A stretch of 64,000 nucleotides of DNA, taken from NCBI RefSeq assembly GCF_003990445.1, contig NZ_REEZ01000015.1, positions 45,015 through 109,014 on the forward strand, in the 5' to 3' direction. The first letter of the stretch is position 1. The number at the start of each line of letters is the position of its first letter. The stretch comes from Pararhodobacter zhoushanensis. GTDB taxonomy: Bacteria; Pseudomonadota; Alphaproteobacteria; Rhodobacterales; Rhodobacteraceae. The notes beneath the pieces are model-generated. The model was not told the DNA's origin and ran no database searches. It saw nothing but the letters and a program-made list of their open reading frames with translations. The position numbers and the translations under genes are program-made. Shown piece after piece: positions 43,817 through 54,290 of this stretch.

Positions 43817-44491
43817 ATGCCGGAACGGATCATGCCGGGATTGGGGCTGCGCGCCTTTTACGATCCTGGCCAACGCGATTGGGGCACCAGCCTCAGCGAA
43901 GACCTGCGCCGTCTCTCGGTGCTGGTGCAGGCAACTGTGCTCTCGCGGAGCACGCCGTTGCCGCTAGCAGGGAATGTAGGCGACATAACCGTCGTGCCGG
44001 CAGGGTCGCCAGCCAACACCCACGCCATCGCAGTCTGGGACGGCGAACCGGGTGCGGAGGATTGGGTGTTTCTCATCCCACAGGAGGGCTGGGAAGTCTG
44101 GATCGCCGATGAGGCGCGCCGGCTTCGTTTTGCCGGTGGCGCCTGGGCCGCGGTGCCGCGCCCCGGCATCGTGCCGATCCGAACCCTTGCGGGCACGACG
44201 CATGTGCTGGAGCTGATCGACACTGGTACGATCATCGAGACAACTGGGGCTTCTCCCGTAACCGTGACGATCCCCGCGGAGGCCAGCGTGCTCTTCGAGA
44301 TCGGCACGCTGATCAACGTCACGCAAACTGGCTCTGGCGTCGCGACGATCTCGGCTGCGGCGGGCGTGTCCCTGAATGGCGTCATTGCCGGATCGGTTGA
44401 CCTCGACGGGCCTTGGTCCGGCGTCGCTCTCACCAAGCGTGGGGCAGATGCCTGGGTTGTTCAGGGTGCGCTCGCAGGGAGCGTGGCATGA
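43817..44491 (+). CDS. DUF2793-containing tail/fibre protein
   Basis: A 224-residue protein. The N-terminal about 115 residues (GNVGDITVVPAGSPANTHAI, FLIPQEGWEVWIADEARRLR) match DUF2793, common in tail genes of alphaproteobacterial phages. The C-terminus is a beta-rich segment with repeated TIxA/SV motifs. Probable fibre or tip component. A 117-bp gap without a gene precedes it. Confidence 0.75.
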   Translation: MPERIMPGLGLRAFYDPGQRDWGTSLSEDLRRLSVLVQATVLSRSTPLPLAGNVGDITVVPAGSPANTHAIAVWDGEPGAEDWVFLIPQEGWEVWIADEARRLRFAGGAWAAVPRPGIVPIRTLAGTTHVLELIDTGTIIETTGASPVTVTIPAEASVLFEIGTLINVTQTGSGVATISAAAGVSLNGVIAGSVDLDGPWSGVALTKRGADAWVVQGALAGSVA

Positions 44492-44772
44492 GCCTGCTCC
44501 TGATGCGCGCGGCAATTCTCGCCCAGCGCGGTGCTGCAGGACCTCCACCCACGGACAACTATGAGCCCCCCTCGGCAGATAGCATCGTCCTCGCCTTCAG
44601 CGGGGATCCTTTCACCCCGCCAGACAGCGACGCAATCACCCTGGAATTCGGCGAGACCTCGCTGCCTTCTCCGGGGCCCTACGCACCACCCGACGCGGGC
44701 AACATCACCCTCATCCTCCCCGACACCCCCTTCGCCCCACCGGCGGGCGACGCCCTCATTCTGGAGTTTTGA
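44488..44772 (+). CDS. Small repeat protein (PP-x-DxI-x-LxF repeats)
   Basis: A 94-residue protein whose start overlaps the upstream stop by 4 bp. After an N-terminal LLLMRAAILAQRGAAG it has four imperfect repeats of about 17-20 residues: YEPPSADSIVLAF, FTPPDSDAITLEF, YAPPDAGNITLIL, FAPPAGDALILEF. These look like short beta strands joined by Pro-Pro turns, suggesting a fibre or linker element. No family recognised. Confidence 0.65.
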   Translation: MSLLLMRAAILAQRGAAGPPPTDNYEPPSADSIVLAFSGDPFTPPDSDAITLEFGETSLPSPGPYAPPDAGNITLILPDTPFAPPAGDALILEF

Positions 44773-44776
44773 CACC

Positions 44777-45643
44777 ATGGCCCAATTCAAATGGCTGGCC
44801 CCGGCGCGCTGGGCCACACCTGACAACGCCTTCAGCAATACTGAAGCCGATCTCGCCCTGCTGACCAGCGGCGGGTTCAAGAGCTTCTTTGGTCCCTGCG
44901 GTTTGCATTCGGTGTTTGGCCGTGCAGGCGGCGGCGGTGGCGGTTCGAGTTTCCGCATCACCGCCGATGACACCCCCAGCGAAACCAACGAGATCCTCGC
45001 CGTCTTCGCGCATCCCTTCAACAACCAGACGAGCCGGTGCTTCTGCCGTTCCCCCGAGACGTTTACGCAAACCCCGAATGGCACCATCTTCGTCGCGCCG
45101 CATTCCTCCACGATCGTCGTCGCCCGCAGGAGTACAACCGGGGCAGAGGGTGCCCTTGAGACGATCGATCTGGCGGCGCTAGGCCGCAATCGCTGGCCCA
45201 TCACCGTGCGGCTGAGAGTCGAAGGCACCGGGACCGTCAGCGTCTTCGCCAGGGCCTGGCCCATTGGCGAGCCCGAGCCTACCCTCTGGGATGTCACCAC
45301 GACCTATACCAGCACCAACGACGCAGGCTTCTCGGTAATCGGTCGCACAGGCACCGGCTTCCCCGCTTACTTGTCGCATTTCTCGACGGGGACCGAGGGC
45401 GATAGCGCGCCGCCCCTTTATGGCGCCCTGTCGGGCATCGTGCGCGCAGACGACGCGCCGGTCTCGCGACCCGTGGTCGCTGTCGCCCGGGGGGAGCAGA
45501 AATACCTGTTTCATGGCCAAAGCGATGGTAGCGGAGAGTTCTCGCTGCCGGCCCTGATCGGGTTTGACTACACGGTCTTCGCCCTCGATCCGCTCGCGGG
45601 GCCCTACAACGCCGCAGTTGTGGACAAGGTCGCCTTAGCCTGA
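44777..45643 (+). CDS. Phage tail-fibre region protein
   Basis: A 288-residue, beta-rich protein with a Gly-rich hinge (RAGGGGGGSSFRITAD) near residue 55. Its C-terminal region GIVRADDAPVSRPVVAVARG through GSGEFSLPALIGFDYTVFAL looks like a carboxypeptidase-regulatory/fibronectin-like beta sandwich found on tail tips. Likely a virion surface or fibre component. Exact role unknown. Confidence 0.6.
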   Translation: MAQFKWLAPARWATPDNAFSNTEADLALLTSGGFKSFFGPCGLHSVFGRAGGGGGGSSFRITADDTPSETNEILAVFAHPFNNQTSRCFCRSPETFTQTPNGTIFVAPHSSTIVVARRSTTGAEGALETIDLAALGRNRWPITVRLRVEGTGTVSVFARAWPIGEPEPTLWDVTTTYTSTNDAGFSVIGRTGTGFPAYLSHFSTGTEGDSAPPLYGALSGIVRADDAPVSRPVVAVARGEQKYLFHGQSDGSGEFSLPALIGFDYTVFALDPLAGPYNAAVVDKVALA

Positions 45644-45704
45644 ACGCAGTTCAGATTGCCCGTTTGGCCAGAAGCGACGAAACACCTCTCAGGATTTTGC
45701 CACC

Positions 45705-45995
45705 ATGACACCAAGCCGCTCTGGCGAGCACCATGTTCGTATGCCCGATTCCGAGTTCGAGGACCTGCTGGCGCGCGCCGCCGAGGCCGGTGCCCAGCGC
45801 GCGCTGGCCAATGTCGGCCTCGACGGCGAAGAAGCCGCCCTCGACATCCGCGATCTGCGCTCCCTGCTCGATTGCATCCGGCTCGTGCGCCGCACCGCGA
45901 TGCAGACGGCCGTGCGGATGATCACCACCGGCGTGATGCTCGGCCTGCTCGCCGGGATCGCCCTCAAGCTCAAGATCTTTGGTTCAAGCCCCTAG
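45705..45995 (+). CDS. DUF6127-like small membrane protein
   Basis: A 96-residue protein: a helical soluble part (FEDLLARAAEAGAQRALANV) with an acidic stretch, then a single C-terminal membrane helix (MITTGVMLGLLAGIALKLKI). It resembles DUF6127 proteins near lysis genes in Rhodobacterales phages. A holin or holin-associated role is possible. An internal ATG at 45741 is an alternative start. Confidence 0.65.
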   Translation: MTPSRSGEHHVRMPDSEFEDLLARAAEAGAQRALANVGLDGEEAALDIRDLRSLLDCIRLVRRTAMQTAVRMITTGVMLGLLAGIALKLKIFGSSP

Positions 45996-46030
45996 CGCTA
46001 CGCATAGCCCCCTTTCCCAATCCCCACCCC

Positions 46031-46054
46031 AACCCGCCCCAGAGGCGGGTTTTG
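46031..46054 (+). terminator. Intrinsic terminator of tail genes
   Basis: AACCCGCC (46031-46038) and GGCGGGTT (46044-46051) form perfect 8-bp arms around a 5-base loop, followed by TTTTG. It lies 18 bp before the endolysin start, so it may limit read-through into lysis genes. Confidence 0.75.
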
Positions 46055-46071
46055 TCTAATTGGAGGACATC

Positions 46072-46746
46072 ATGACGACCCTGACCTATGCCCATTGGCG
46101 CGACGTGCGCGAAACCGTCTGGCATTGGCCCAGCTTCTCTCCGGCGGAAATTGCCTGCCGCGGCACTGGCGCCCTCAAGATCAACACGGAAGCGATGGAC
46201 GCGCTGCAGCGTCTGCGCAATCGGCTCGCCAAGCCGCTGATCGTGCTGTCGGCCTATCGTAGCCCGGAGCATAACCGCGCCGTCGGCGGCGCGCCGGCGT
46301 CCAGGCACATGCAGGGCACCGCCTTCGACATCGCCATGTCGAACCACGACCCCGTGGCGTTTGAGCAAGCGGCACGCGCGATGGGGTTCCTTGGCTTTGG
46401 GTACTATCCCCGCTCGGGCTTCATGCACATCGATCTGGGCCCAGCGCGGTCTTGGGGTGGCCGCTTCCCGGTCCAGGCAACGGCGTTCGTCGAGGAAACA
46501 CCACCCGCGCGCGAAGTGCTGGCCCAGAGCCGGACGCTGCGCGGCACCGGGGCTGCTGGCGTGGCGACCGTCGGCGCGGCTGGGGTCGAGCTTGCGCAGG
46601 ACGTTCTGGCTGAAGCGCAGGACGCGGTGTTACCGCTGGTGCCGTATCTCGACACATTGCGCTGGGTGTTCATCGCCGTGGCGCTGGGCGGGATTGCCGT
46701 CGCGGTCTGGGCGAGGATCGATGATTGGACGCGAGGGCGGCGATGA
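46072..46746 (+). CDS. M15-family peptidase endolysin with C-terminal membrane helix
   Basis: A 224-residue protein. Residues 1-125 are a peptidase M15A/D-Ala-D-Ala carboxypeptidase-like domain with zinc ligands His79 (SRHMQGTAFD), Asp86 and His119 (FMHIDLG). An Ala/Val-rich linker and a C-terminal membrane helix (WVFIAVALGGIAVAVWARI) follow. It cleaves peptidoglycan cross-links during lysis. TTGGAGGACATC precedes the ATG. The C-terminal helix suggests membrane tethering, unusual for a simple endolysin. Confidence 0.88.
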   Translation: MTTLTYAHWRDVRETVWHWPSFSPAEIACRGTGALKINTEAMDALQRLRNRLAKPLIVLSAYRSPEHNRAVGGAPASRHMQGTAFDIAMSNHDPVAFEQAARAMGFLGFGYYPRSGFMHIDLGPARSWGGRFPVQATAFVEETPPAREVLAQSRTLRGTGAAGVATVGAAGVELAQDVLAEAQDAVLPLVPYLDTLRWVFIAVALGGIAVAVWARIDDWTRGRR

Positions 46747-47003
46747 TGTTTAGCAGCCTGCTGGCCGGGGTCCTCGCCCGGCCATGGGCGCGGCGGGTGG
46801 CGATAATCGCTCTCGCCGCGCTCACGATCACACTCTTCCTTCTCAACCTCCGCCGAATGGGTGAGCGCGCAGGCCGTGCAGCCGAGCGGATCAACATGCT
46901 GGAGCCCACCAATGAAGTCCAACGCCGGATGTTGCAGGCGGCCGTTCGCCGTCCTCGTGATCGCAATGAGCTGGTTGACCGGTTGCGCGACGGCGGATTC
47001 TGA
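46743..47003 (+). CDS. Putative i-spanin (Rz-like)
   Basis: An 86-residue protein: an N-terminal membrane helix (RVAIIALAALTITLFLLNLR) then a periplasmic helical domain rich in Arg/Glu (ERAGRAAERINMLEPTNEVQ). This topology, the position directly after the endolysin (ATGA overlap) and the nested lipoprotein gene fit an Rz-type inner-membrane spanin. Family membership is inferred from topology. Confidence 0.7.
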   Translation: MMFSSLLAGVLARPWARRVAIIALAALTITLFLLNLRRMGERAGRAAERINMLEPTNEVQRRMLQAAVRRPRDRNELVDRLRDGGF

Positions 47004-47160
47004 AGCGATGGGCTTTGCGGCCTGTCCGCCGATCGTGGAATACAGCCGAGAGTTTCGGGCGCGGGCAGCAGAGGAATTGACGCTGTTGCCAAATGGATCA
47101 GCCATCGTCGAGATGGTGGCCGATTACGTTGTTTTGAGGGATCAGGCGAGATTGTGTTAA
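46912..47160 (+). CDS. Putative o-spanin lipoprotein (Rz1-like), nested start
   Basis: An 82-residue protein starting inside the Rz-like gene in the +1 frame. It has a lipoprotein signal (RPFAVLVIAMSWLTGC) with lipobox LTGC at about residues 19-22. The mature part is short and polar (CATADSEAMGFAACPPIVEY). Overlapping Rz/Rz1 pairs are the classical arrangement for two-component spanins that fuse inner and outer membranes during lysis. It is the last prophage gene I can support. Confidence 0.72.
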   Translation: MKSNAGCCRRPFAVLVIAMSWLTGCATADSEAMGFAACPPIVEYSREFRARAAEELTLLPNGSAIVEMVADYVVLRDQARLC

Positions 47161-47286
47161 CTATCGATCGAGATACGGTTGCACATGAAACTCCAATTCT
47201 GACGTTCTCGCCTGCTGAGCAGGAACGCGAGTTGCAGCCAGCACTTATCAAGCATAGAAAGGGCCTAGAACCCTTGCTTGCAACGA

Positions 47287-47643
47287 ATGCCGACACCGAT
47301 GCCGCGCAATATGCTTTTCATAGTCCTCATGATCGCCGCGGTTTTTCTTGGCGCTTTTCCGCATGGGTCCATGGCGAGTGGTGCAACCGAAGCTTCTGAG
47401 GCATGTTTCCACGACGAGCTCGGGACGGTGATGGATGGAAATCGCTCCCATCCGTGCGGAGATGGGGATCAGTCGATGAGTGGCGCTTGCGCTATCGGCT
47501 GTCAGGGACCAACCGCATTTTGGGCGCTGTCTGTTGGAATAGCGGCGATTGAGTTCAGCCAAGCCCCCCTTTGGATGCCGACACTTCTCGCATTGTCCGG
47601 TCGACCGATAGATCCTGCTGACCGACCTCCAAGAACCCTCTGA
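47287..47643 (+). CDS. Small Cys-rich exported protein
   Basis: A 118-residue protein with several possible ATGs (47287, 47299, 47311). A signal-like hydrophobic segment (MLFIVLMIAAVFLGAF) precedes a region with Cys pairs and His/Met (ACFHDELG, HPCGDGDQSMSGACAIGC). A second hydrophobic part and a Pro-rich tail follow. The layout resembles the small protein at 57802-58173, also near copper genes. A metal-binding envelope role is inferred. It marks the start of non-phage DNA on the right. Confidence 0.55.
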   Translation: MPTPMPRNMLFIVLMIAAVFLGAFPHGSMASGATEASEACFHDELGTVMDGNRSHPCGDGDQSMSGACAIGCQGPTAFWALSVGIAAIEFSQAPLWMPTLLALSGRPIDPADRPPRTL

Positions 47644-47956
47644 AGAGCTCGATATCTGAGCAGGACTGCAGTCTTTTCGCTGTGGCGTTGTGTCGACCTG
47701 TTGCCTATCTCCTTGGCTGCCTTCGTGCTTTCAAGACGGGTCATGCAGTAAACGTAATGCTGACGCAAACGGCCGCTTTTTCTGGTTCTGATGATATGCG
47801 AGTTCGCTTTGCCTGATTGTCAAACTGCTGCCGGAACGAAACCTATTTCCGGCGGCCAAATCAAGTGCTGGCGTTAACACCGCAACCGGTTCCGATGACT
47901 TGAAGATGATCGAGTATCGCGGCCGCAGGTTTCGCCGAAAAAAGAGACATGAAATC
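47644..47956. other. Gene-free stretch before the cytochrome genes
   Basis: 313 bp with no ORF I can support. A 7-bp inverted repeat (GCCGGAA at 47830-47836, TTCCGGC at 47847-47853) is the only notable structure. The promoter of the cytochrome genes should be here. Confidence 0.4.
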
Positions 47957-48412
47957 ATGAACAAGAGACTTATTGGCGCGCTGGTGGTCATAGCTGTTGC
48001 TGGGGCCGGCTGGTATTGGACACAAACGCCCTCCATCGACAATCCGGCCCCCGTCTCTGTGGAGGCAGCCGCAGCTCAGGAACCGGGATCACCACTTGTG
48101 GAGGTCATTGTTCCCGCCACGCTTTCGGCACAGGCGCAAACCGGCGAGACCTATTTCAATGCCGTCTGCGCGGCCTGTCATGGCGCGAATGCTGCGGGAC
48201 AGGACGGTGTCGCGCCACCGCTTGTGCACCGCATCTACGAGCCGTCGCACCACGGGGACATGGCCTTTGTTCTGGCGGCGCGCAATGGCGTCCGGGCGCA
48301 TCATTGGCCGTTCGGCAACATGCCGCCAATCGAACAACCTCTGACAGATGGCGAACTCGGCGCCATTGTTTCTTATGTGCGAGAATTGCAACGCGCAAAC
48401 GGGATCAACTGA
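47957..48412 (+). CDS. Membrane-anchored c-type cytochrome
   Basis: A 151-residue protein with an N-terminal anchor/signal (LIGALVVIAVAGAGWYW). A mono-haem class I cytochrome c domain follows, with CAACH at residues 71-75 and a Met axial-ligand candidate in FGNMPP. Such cytochromes accompany copper oxidases and could accept or donate electrons in periplasmic copper oxidation. The next gene encodes a similar protein 49 bp downstream. The start follows the GAGACATGAAATC region; longer in-frame starts lack a ribosome-binding site. Confidence 0.85.
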   Translation: MNKRLIGALVVIAVAGAGWYWTQTPSIDNPAPVSVEAAAAQEPGSPLVEVIVPATLSAQAQTGETYFNAVCAACHGANAAGQDGVAPPLVHRIYEPSHHGDMAFVLAARNGVRAHHWPFGNMPPIEQPLTDGELGAIVSYVRELQRANGIN

Positions 48413-48461
48413 TGTGGCATAAACCCAGCCGGACCCGTTGGTGCGACTCCGGTCTACAGAA

Positions 48462-48908
48462 ATGAAGACCAGCATCCTTGTTCTCGCTGGCGCGGCCCTT
48501 GTGGGGATCATCGGGGCCGCCTTGCATATCTCCGCCCGCGACGGGGCCACATGGTCGCGCGGCCGGGCTTTGTACGATGCCAATTGCGCCGCATGCCATG
48601 GGGGAAACCTCGAAGGTCAGCCGAATTGGCAGAGCCCCGGGGCGGATGGGCAGTTGCCCGCGCCGCCCCATGATGCCACGGGCCATACGTGGCATCATTC
48701 CGACGCCGACCTGATCGCCTACATCACCTTGGGCGGCGCGGAGGCGCTGGCGCAGATGGGCGTAACCTATGACAGCGGCATGCCCGGTTACGGCAACCAA
48801 CTGAATGCGGAAGAGATCGCCGATATTCTGGACTATATCAAATCGCGCTGGCCCGAGCGTGAGCGCCGCTACCAGGCTGAGCGGACTGCGTCCGACGGTG
48901 GACAATAG
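48462..48908 (+). CDS. Second membrane-anchored c-type cytochrome
   Basis: A 148-residue protein: an N-terminal helix (SILVLAGAALVGIIGAALHI), a haem motif CAACH at residues 42-46 and Met axial-ligand candidates in MGVTYDSGMPGYG. It lies 49 bp after the first cytochrome gene, on the same strand, so co-transcription is likely. It probably carries electrons in the periplasm; partner unknown. Confidence 0.85.
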   Translation: MKTSILVLAGAALVGIIGAALHISARDGATWSRGRALYDANCAACHGGNLEGQPNWQSPGADGQLPAPPHDATGHTWHHSDADLIAYITLGGAEALAQMGVTYDSGMPGYGNQLNAEEIADILDYIKSRWPERERRYQAERTASDGGQ

Positions 48909-48914
48909 AGCAGA

Positions 48915-49112
48915 TCACGGCAAGGCCGCGGGGTATCCGGCCTGTCCCAGCGCTGCCTGGATTTGAACAGCGTCAAGGGTGCTTTCGACCGAAATGCGCC
49001 GCGCCGCCATGTCAAAGTCGATCCGTGCCGCTGGGTCGAGGGCTTGGATGGTCGTCTCGATCGTCGCCTTGCAATGACCGCAGCTCATGTCGGGAATATG
49101 GTAGGTCGCCAT
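48915..49112 (-). CDS. copZ: CopZ-like copper chaperone (HMA domain)
   Basis: A 65-residue single HMA domain with the MSCGHC metal motif (residues 9-14) and a ferredoxin-like fold (ATIETTIQALDPAARIDFD). It hands Cu(I) to CopA, which is encoded 23 bp upstream on the same strand. The ATG at 49112 follows TAGGAGATTGAGA. Confidence 0.88.
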   Translation of the reverse strand: MATYHIPDMSCGHCKATIETTIQALDPAARIDFDMAARRISVESTLDAVQIQAALGQAGYPAALP

Positions 49113-49135
49113 TCTCAATCTCCTATTGAAGGTGT

Positions 49136-51469
<2,334 letters not shown>

Positions 51470-51496
51470 GAAGTACCAGCCTTTCAGTTGTTTTTC

Positions 51497-51527
51497 AGCC
51501 TAGTGCTTCCAGTCACTGGAAGCTCAA
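51497..51527 (-). promoter_or_regulatory. CueR-type promoter of copA
   Basis: On the minus strand, -35-like TTGAGC (51522-51527) and -10-like TAGGCT (51497-51502) are separated by exactly 19 bp. The spacer is centred on the near-perfect dyad GCTTCCAGTCACTGGAAGC (51505-51523; 9-bp arms, 1-bp centre). This is the layout and sequence type of CueR/HmrR operators. No CueR-like gene is present in the window. Confidence 0.75.
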
Positions 51528-51535
51528 GTCCTTTC

Positions 51536-52849
51536 TCAAGGGTTGTCGTGAGCGCCTTCCGTTGCCGGGTTCCGCGCGAGAAAGATCCGCACGAATACAA
51601 ACACCAGCGCCATGCCGACGAGGCCAATCACGACGATCATCGGGTCGGATTGTCCTTTCATCGCGGCGAAGGCGGCCAGCACCACAGCGTCGAGGGTGAT
51701 AGCCGTCAGCAGCACCCATCCTTTCGCGCCGATCTCCTCGCGCAGATGCCGGAACACGCCCCAATGGATGATCATGTCCATGACCAGATAGAAGAAGGCG
51801 CCGAGCGAGGCGATCCGGCTGAGGTCAAAGAAGATCGTCAGGAAACCTGCGATCACAACGGTGTAGACGAGCGTATGGTCCTTGATCGTGCCCGGCATAC
51901 CGAAATGGCTATGCGGGATCATCTTCATGTCGGTCAACATCGCCAGCATCCGAGACACCGCGAAAACGCTGGCGATCAGGCCCGACGCGGTGGCCACAAG
52001 TGCCAGCGCCACCGTCAGGTAGAAGCCTGTCTGCCCAAGGGAGGGCTCAGCGGCTTCGGCCAGCGCGTAATCCTTGGCCGCCACGATGCGGTCGAGCGGC
52101 AAGCTGGAGCCAACGGCGAAGGCGACCAGCAGATAGACGACCACGCAGATCGCGATGGACAAGATGATGGCCCGGCCGACGTTGCGGTGCGGGTCAGTGA
52201 CCTCCGCGCCGCTGTTCGTGATTGTGGTAAAGCCCTTGAAAGCCAGGATCGAAAGTGCCACCGATGCCACGAAGCCGGTGGCACCCGCGTCGCCGCCGGT
52301 TGCCTCGAACGACAGACCACTGGCCCAAAGCGCAGAAACCCCAAACAGCGCGATGCCGCCCACCTTGAGAATGGCCATGACGACGGACAACAGCCCGACC
52401 GACCGGTTGCCCGAGACATTCACGAGATAGGCGAAAACGATCAGCCCGGCGCCGAGGACCGGCACAAGAACGCTGTCCGGATCGCCGCCGAATGCTCGGA
52501 GGGTGTAGGTTCCGAAGGTGCGCGCGACGAGGCTTTCGTTGATGACCATCGACAGCGCCATCAGGAGCGAGGCACCCGCCGCGACTGTCGTCGGTCCATA
52601 GGCCTTCTTCAGGATCATCCCAATGCCGCCCGCGGACGGGTATTCGTTCGACATCTTGATGTAGGTGTATGCGCTGAAGGCGGTCACCATGGCGCCCATA
52701 GCAAATGAGAGCGGGAAGAGCGGTCCGGCAAGCTCGGCGATCTGCCCGGTCAGAGCGAAGATGCCCGCACCGATCATTACGCCTGTCCCCATGGCGACTG
52801 CGCCCAAGAGGGTGATGCTGTTTTTCTTGTAACCGTCCACCATCGCCAT
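51536..52849 (-). CDS. APC-superfamily amino-acid/amine permease
   Basis: A 437-residue protein with about 12 membrane helices. It has the APC helix-1 motif GVMIGAGIFALTGQIAELAG, a YIKMSNEYPSAGG loop and a helix-6 region FKGFTTITNSGAEVTDPHRN. It transports amino acids or related amines; the substrate is not deducible. The start at 52849 follows AGGAGAAAC. It lies between the copper ATPase and a putative thiazoline-carboxylate hydrolase on the same strand, so a thiol/amino-acid link to copper stress is possible (inference). Confidence 0.85.
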   Translation of the reverse strand: MAMVDGYKKNSITLLGAVAMGTGVMIGAGIFALTGQIAELAGPLFPLSFAMGAMVTAFSAYTYIKMSNEYPSAGGIGMILKKAYGPTTVAAGASLLMALSMVINESLVARTFGTYTLRAFGGDPDSVLVPVLGAGLIVFAYLVNVSGNRSVGLLSVVMAILKVGGIALFGVSALWASGLSFEATGGDAGATGFVASVALSILAFKGFTTITNSGAEVTDPHRNVGRAIILSIAICVVVYLLVAFAVGSSLPLDRIVAAKDYALAEAAEPSLGQTGFYLTVALALVATASGLIASVFAVSRMLAMLTDMKMIPHSHFGMPGTIKDHTLVYTVVIAGFLTIFFDLSRIASLGAFFYLVMDMIIHWGVFRHLREEIGAKGWVLLTAITLDAVVLAAFAAMKGQSDPMIVVIGLVGMALVFVFVRIFLARNPATEGAHDNP

Positions 52850-52865
52850 GTTTCTCCTATACCTC

Positions 52866-53618
52866 TTAATGTCCGCGAGCGGCCCAGCACATGTCGCACC
52901 GGGGATCGCCTGCCGACAGCGTCTGGCGCCGAACATAATGGCCACGCTGTCCATCATCGGCGATCAGATCGGCACCCGGCCAATCATACTTGCACCAGCT
53001 TTGCCGAAATGCCTCGAGATCACCACGATCCCCTTGGGTGGCGATGAGGGTGCGGACGAAGGTCTGCGGCGGGCAATGCGTGAAGTCGGTCAGGATGTCA
53101 GGACCTTCAGTGCGCACATTGACCGCGTAGCCGGGTGCTCCGGGTGCGCTGAACGGAAACCGAAGCAAAAGCCGGATCGTTCGTCGCAGGCGCCGCCCAG
53201 GATCGCGCGAGGTCAGCCGAAACGGAAGGGACGTCAGGCGCAGGAGCCGGGCGTAGTAGTCCCAACCCACATCTGCTACAAGAGCGCGAGCGCTGTCTGC
53301 CGGGACACCCTCATCGAGCAATACGCGATAGGCGGCGCTAGTGAAAATCGCCATTTCGACCATCAGCCTATTGCCAGCCTTTGGCAAAGCATCGAGATTT
53401 GCGACCGGGCGTAAATCCTCGGCCACAGCCGCGACTTTTGACAGGAACCGATCAACATCGGACGGCAACCAGCGGCGAGACGCTTGGCCGTTTTCCGAAA
53501 TCTCACGGGTCAAGAGAACCCTGCTGGCAGACCGGCCGAGCGTTAACAGGATTATCCGGCGATTGACGGTCCATAGCCTGTCCCTCAGGCGTGCTCGTGG
53601 TGTCATGGTTTTCGCCAT
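52866..53618 (-). CDS. Putative L-2-amino-thiazoline-4-carboxylate hydrolase-family protein
   Basis: A 250-residue protein. The C-terminal half has PGYAVNVRTEGPDILTDFTH, a CPPQTFVRTL segment and a final RRQTLSAGDPRCDMCW, which resemble the ATC hydrolase family (the CD-x-x-W end is typical). These enzymes convert a cyclic thiazoline to cysteine precursors, but many family members are uncharacterised. The start overlaps the TVP38 gene's stop by one base. Family assignment is moderate. Confidence 0.55.
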   Translation of the reverse strand: MAKTMTPRARLRDRLWTVNRRIILLTLGRSASRVLLTREISENGQASRRWLPSDVDRFLSKVAAVAEDLRPVANLDALPKAGNRLMVEMAIFTSAAYRVLLDEGVPADSARALVADVGWDYYARLLRLTSLPFRLTSRDPGRRLRRTIRLLLRFPFSAPGAPGYAVNVRTEGPDILTDFTHCPPQTFVRTLIATQGDRGDLEAFRQSWCKYDWPGADLIADDGQRGHYVRRQTLSAGDPRCDMCWAARGH

Positions 53619-54289
53619 CAGGGTTCCTCTTTCTCCTGCCGCCGGGTCGCGATCCAGAGCAGCGGCAATCCGGTGACCAGGCCGAGGCCGAGGACCGCCC
53701 ATGTCGCTTGCCCGAGGTCTCCGCTGACCGCTTCGCCGCCGAAATGGGCTAACAAGAAGCTTGCCGGAACGATCCCGGCCAGTGTCGCGAACGCGAAACG
53801 CCAGGCATGCAGGCGGCTGAGCCCCGCCGCATAACTGATCATGTCGAAGGACACGAAGGGCATCAGACGGCTGGCAAAGACCGTTGTCGTCAACGCGGTC
53901 TGCGACCCGAGCAGGCCGACGTCCACGCGGTCTCCGAATACCCGCCGCAAGACGTCATGCCCCAGAATGCGCGCCAGCGCGAAGGCGATCAAGGCGCCAA
54001 GCTCGGCGCCGATCACCACAAGCGCCGTTCCCCAGATATGTCCATAGGCAGCCCCGGCGGCCAGCGCGATCGGAGCGCTGGGGATCGGGCTCGCCACGAC
54101 TGCAAGGGTCATGAGCGTAACGATTAGAACCGGCCCCCAAAGGCCTGCTCGGGCGACCAGCGTCCTCAGACGCTCTCCGTCCATCAATCCACGCGCCTCG
54201 GCGAACACCGAAGGGGCGAACTGCCAGACGCCGAGAAGGACGATCCCGAGGATCGCCAGCGCCACGAGGATGATGGCGCGCAGGGTCAC
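53618..54289 (-). CDS. TVP38/TMEM64-family (DedA-like) membrane protein
   Basis: A 223-residue membrane protein with the VTT/SNARE-associated domain: SPIPSAPIALAAGAAYGHIW, GAELGALIAFALARILG and SRLMPFVSFDMISYAAGLS. Distantly related proteins act in lipid transport or membrane homeostasis. It is often found beside mercury and copper genes, for unclear reasons. It overlaps the downstream gene by one base. Confidence 0.85.
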   Translation of the reverse strand: MTLRAIILVALAILGIVLLGVWQFAPSVFAEARGLMDGERLRTLVARAGLWGPVLIVTLMTLAVVASPIPSAPIALAAGAAYGHIWGTALVVIGAELGALIAFALARILGHDVLRRVFGDRVDVGLLGSQTALTTTVFASRLMPFVSFDMISYAAGLSRLHAWRFAFATLAGIVPASFLLAHFGGEAVSGDLGQATWAVLGLGLVTGLPLLWIATRRQEKEEP

Positions 54290-54290
54290 C

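Noticed and set aside
19504-46746. Gene transfer agent cluster instead of a prophage
   Set aside because: Some tail proteins (DUF2163, DUF2793) resemble those of GTAs, but the head genes are lambda GpA/W/B/C/D/E type and an integrase and spanins are present.
47154-47399. Short plus-strand frame of 81 codons after the o-spanin gene
   Set aside because: Overlaps the next supported gene, no ribosome-binding site, no recognisable feature.
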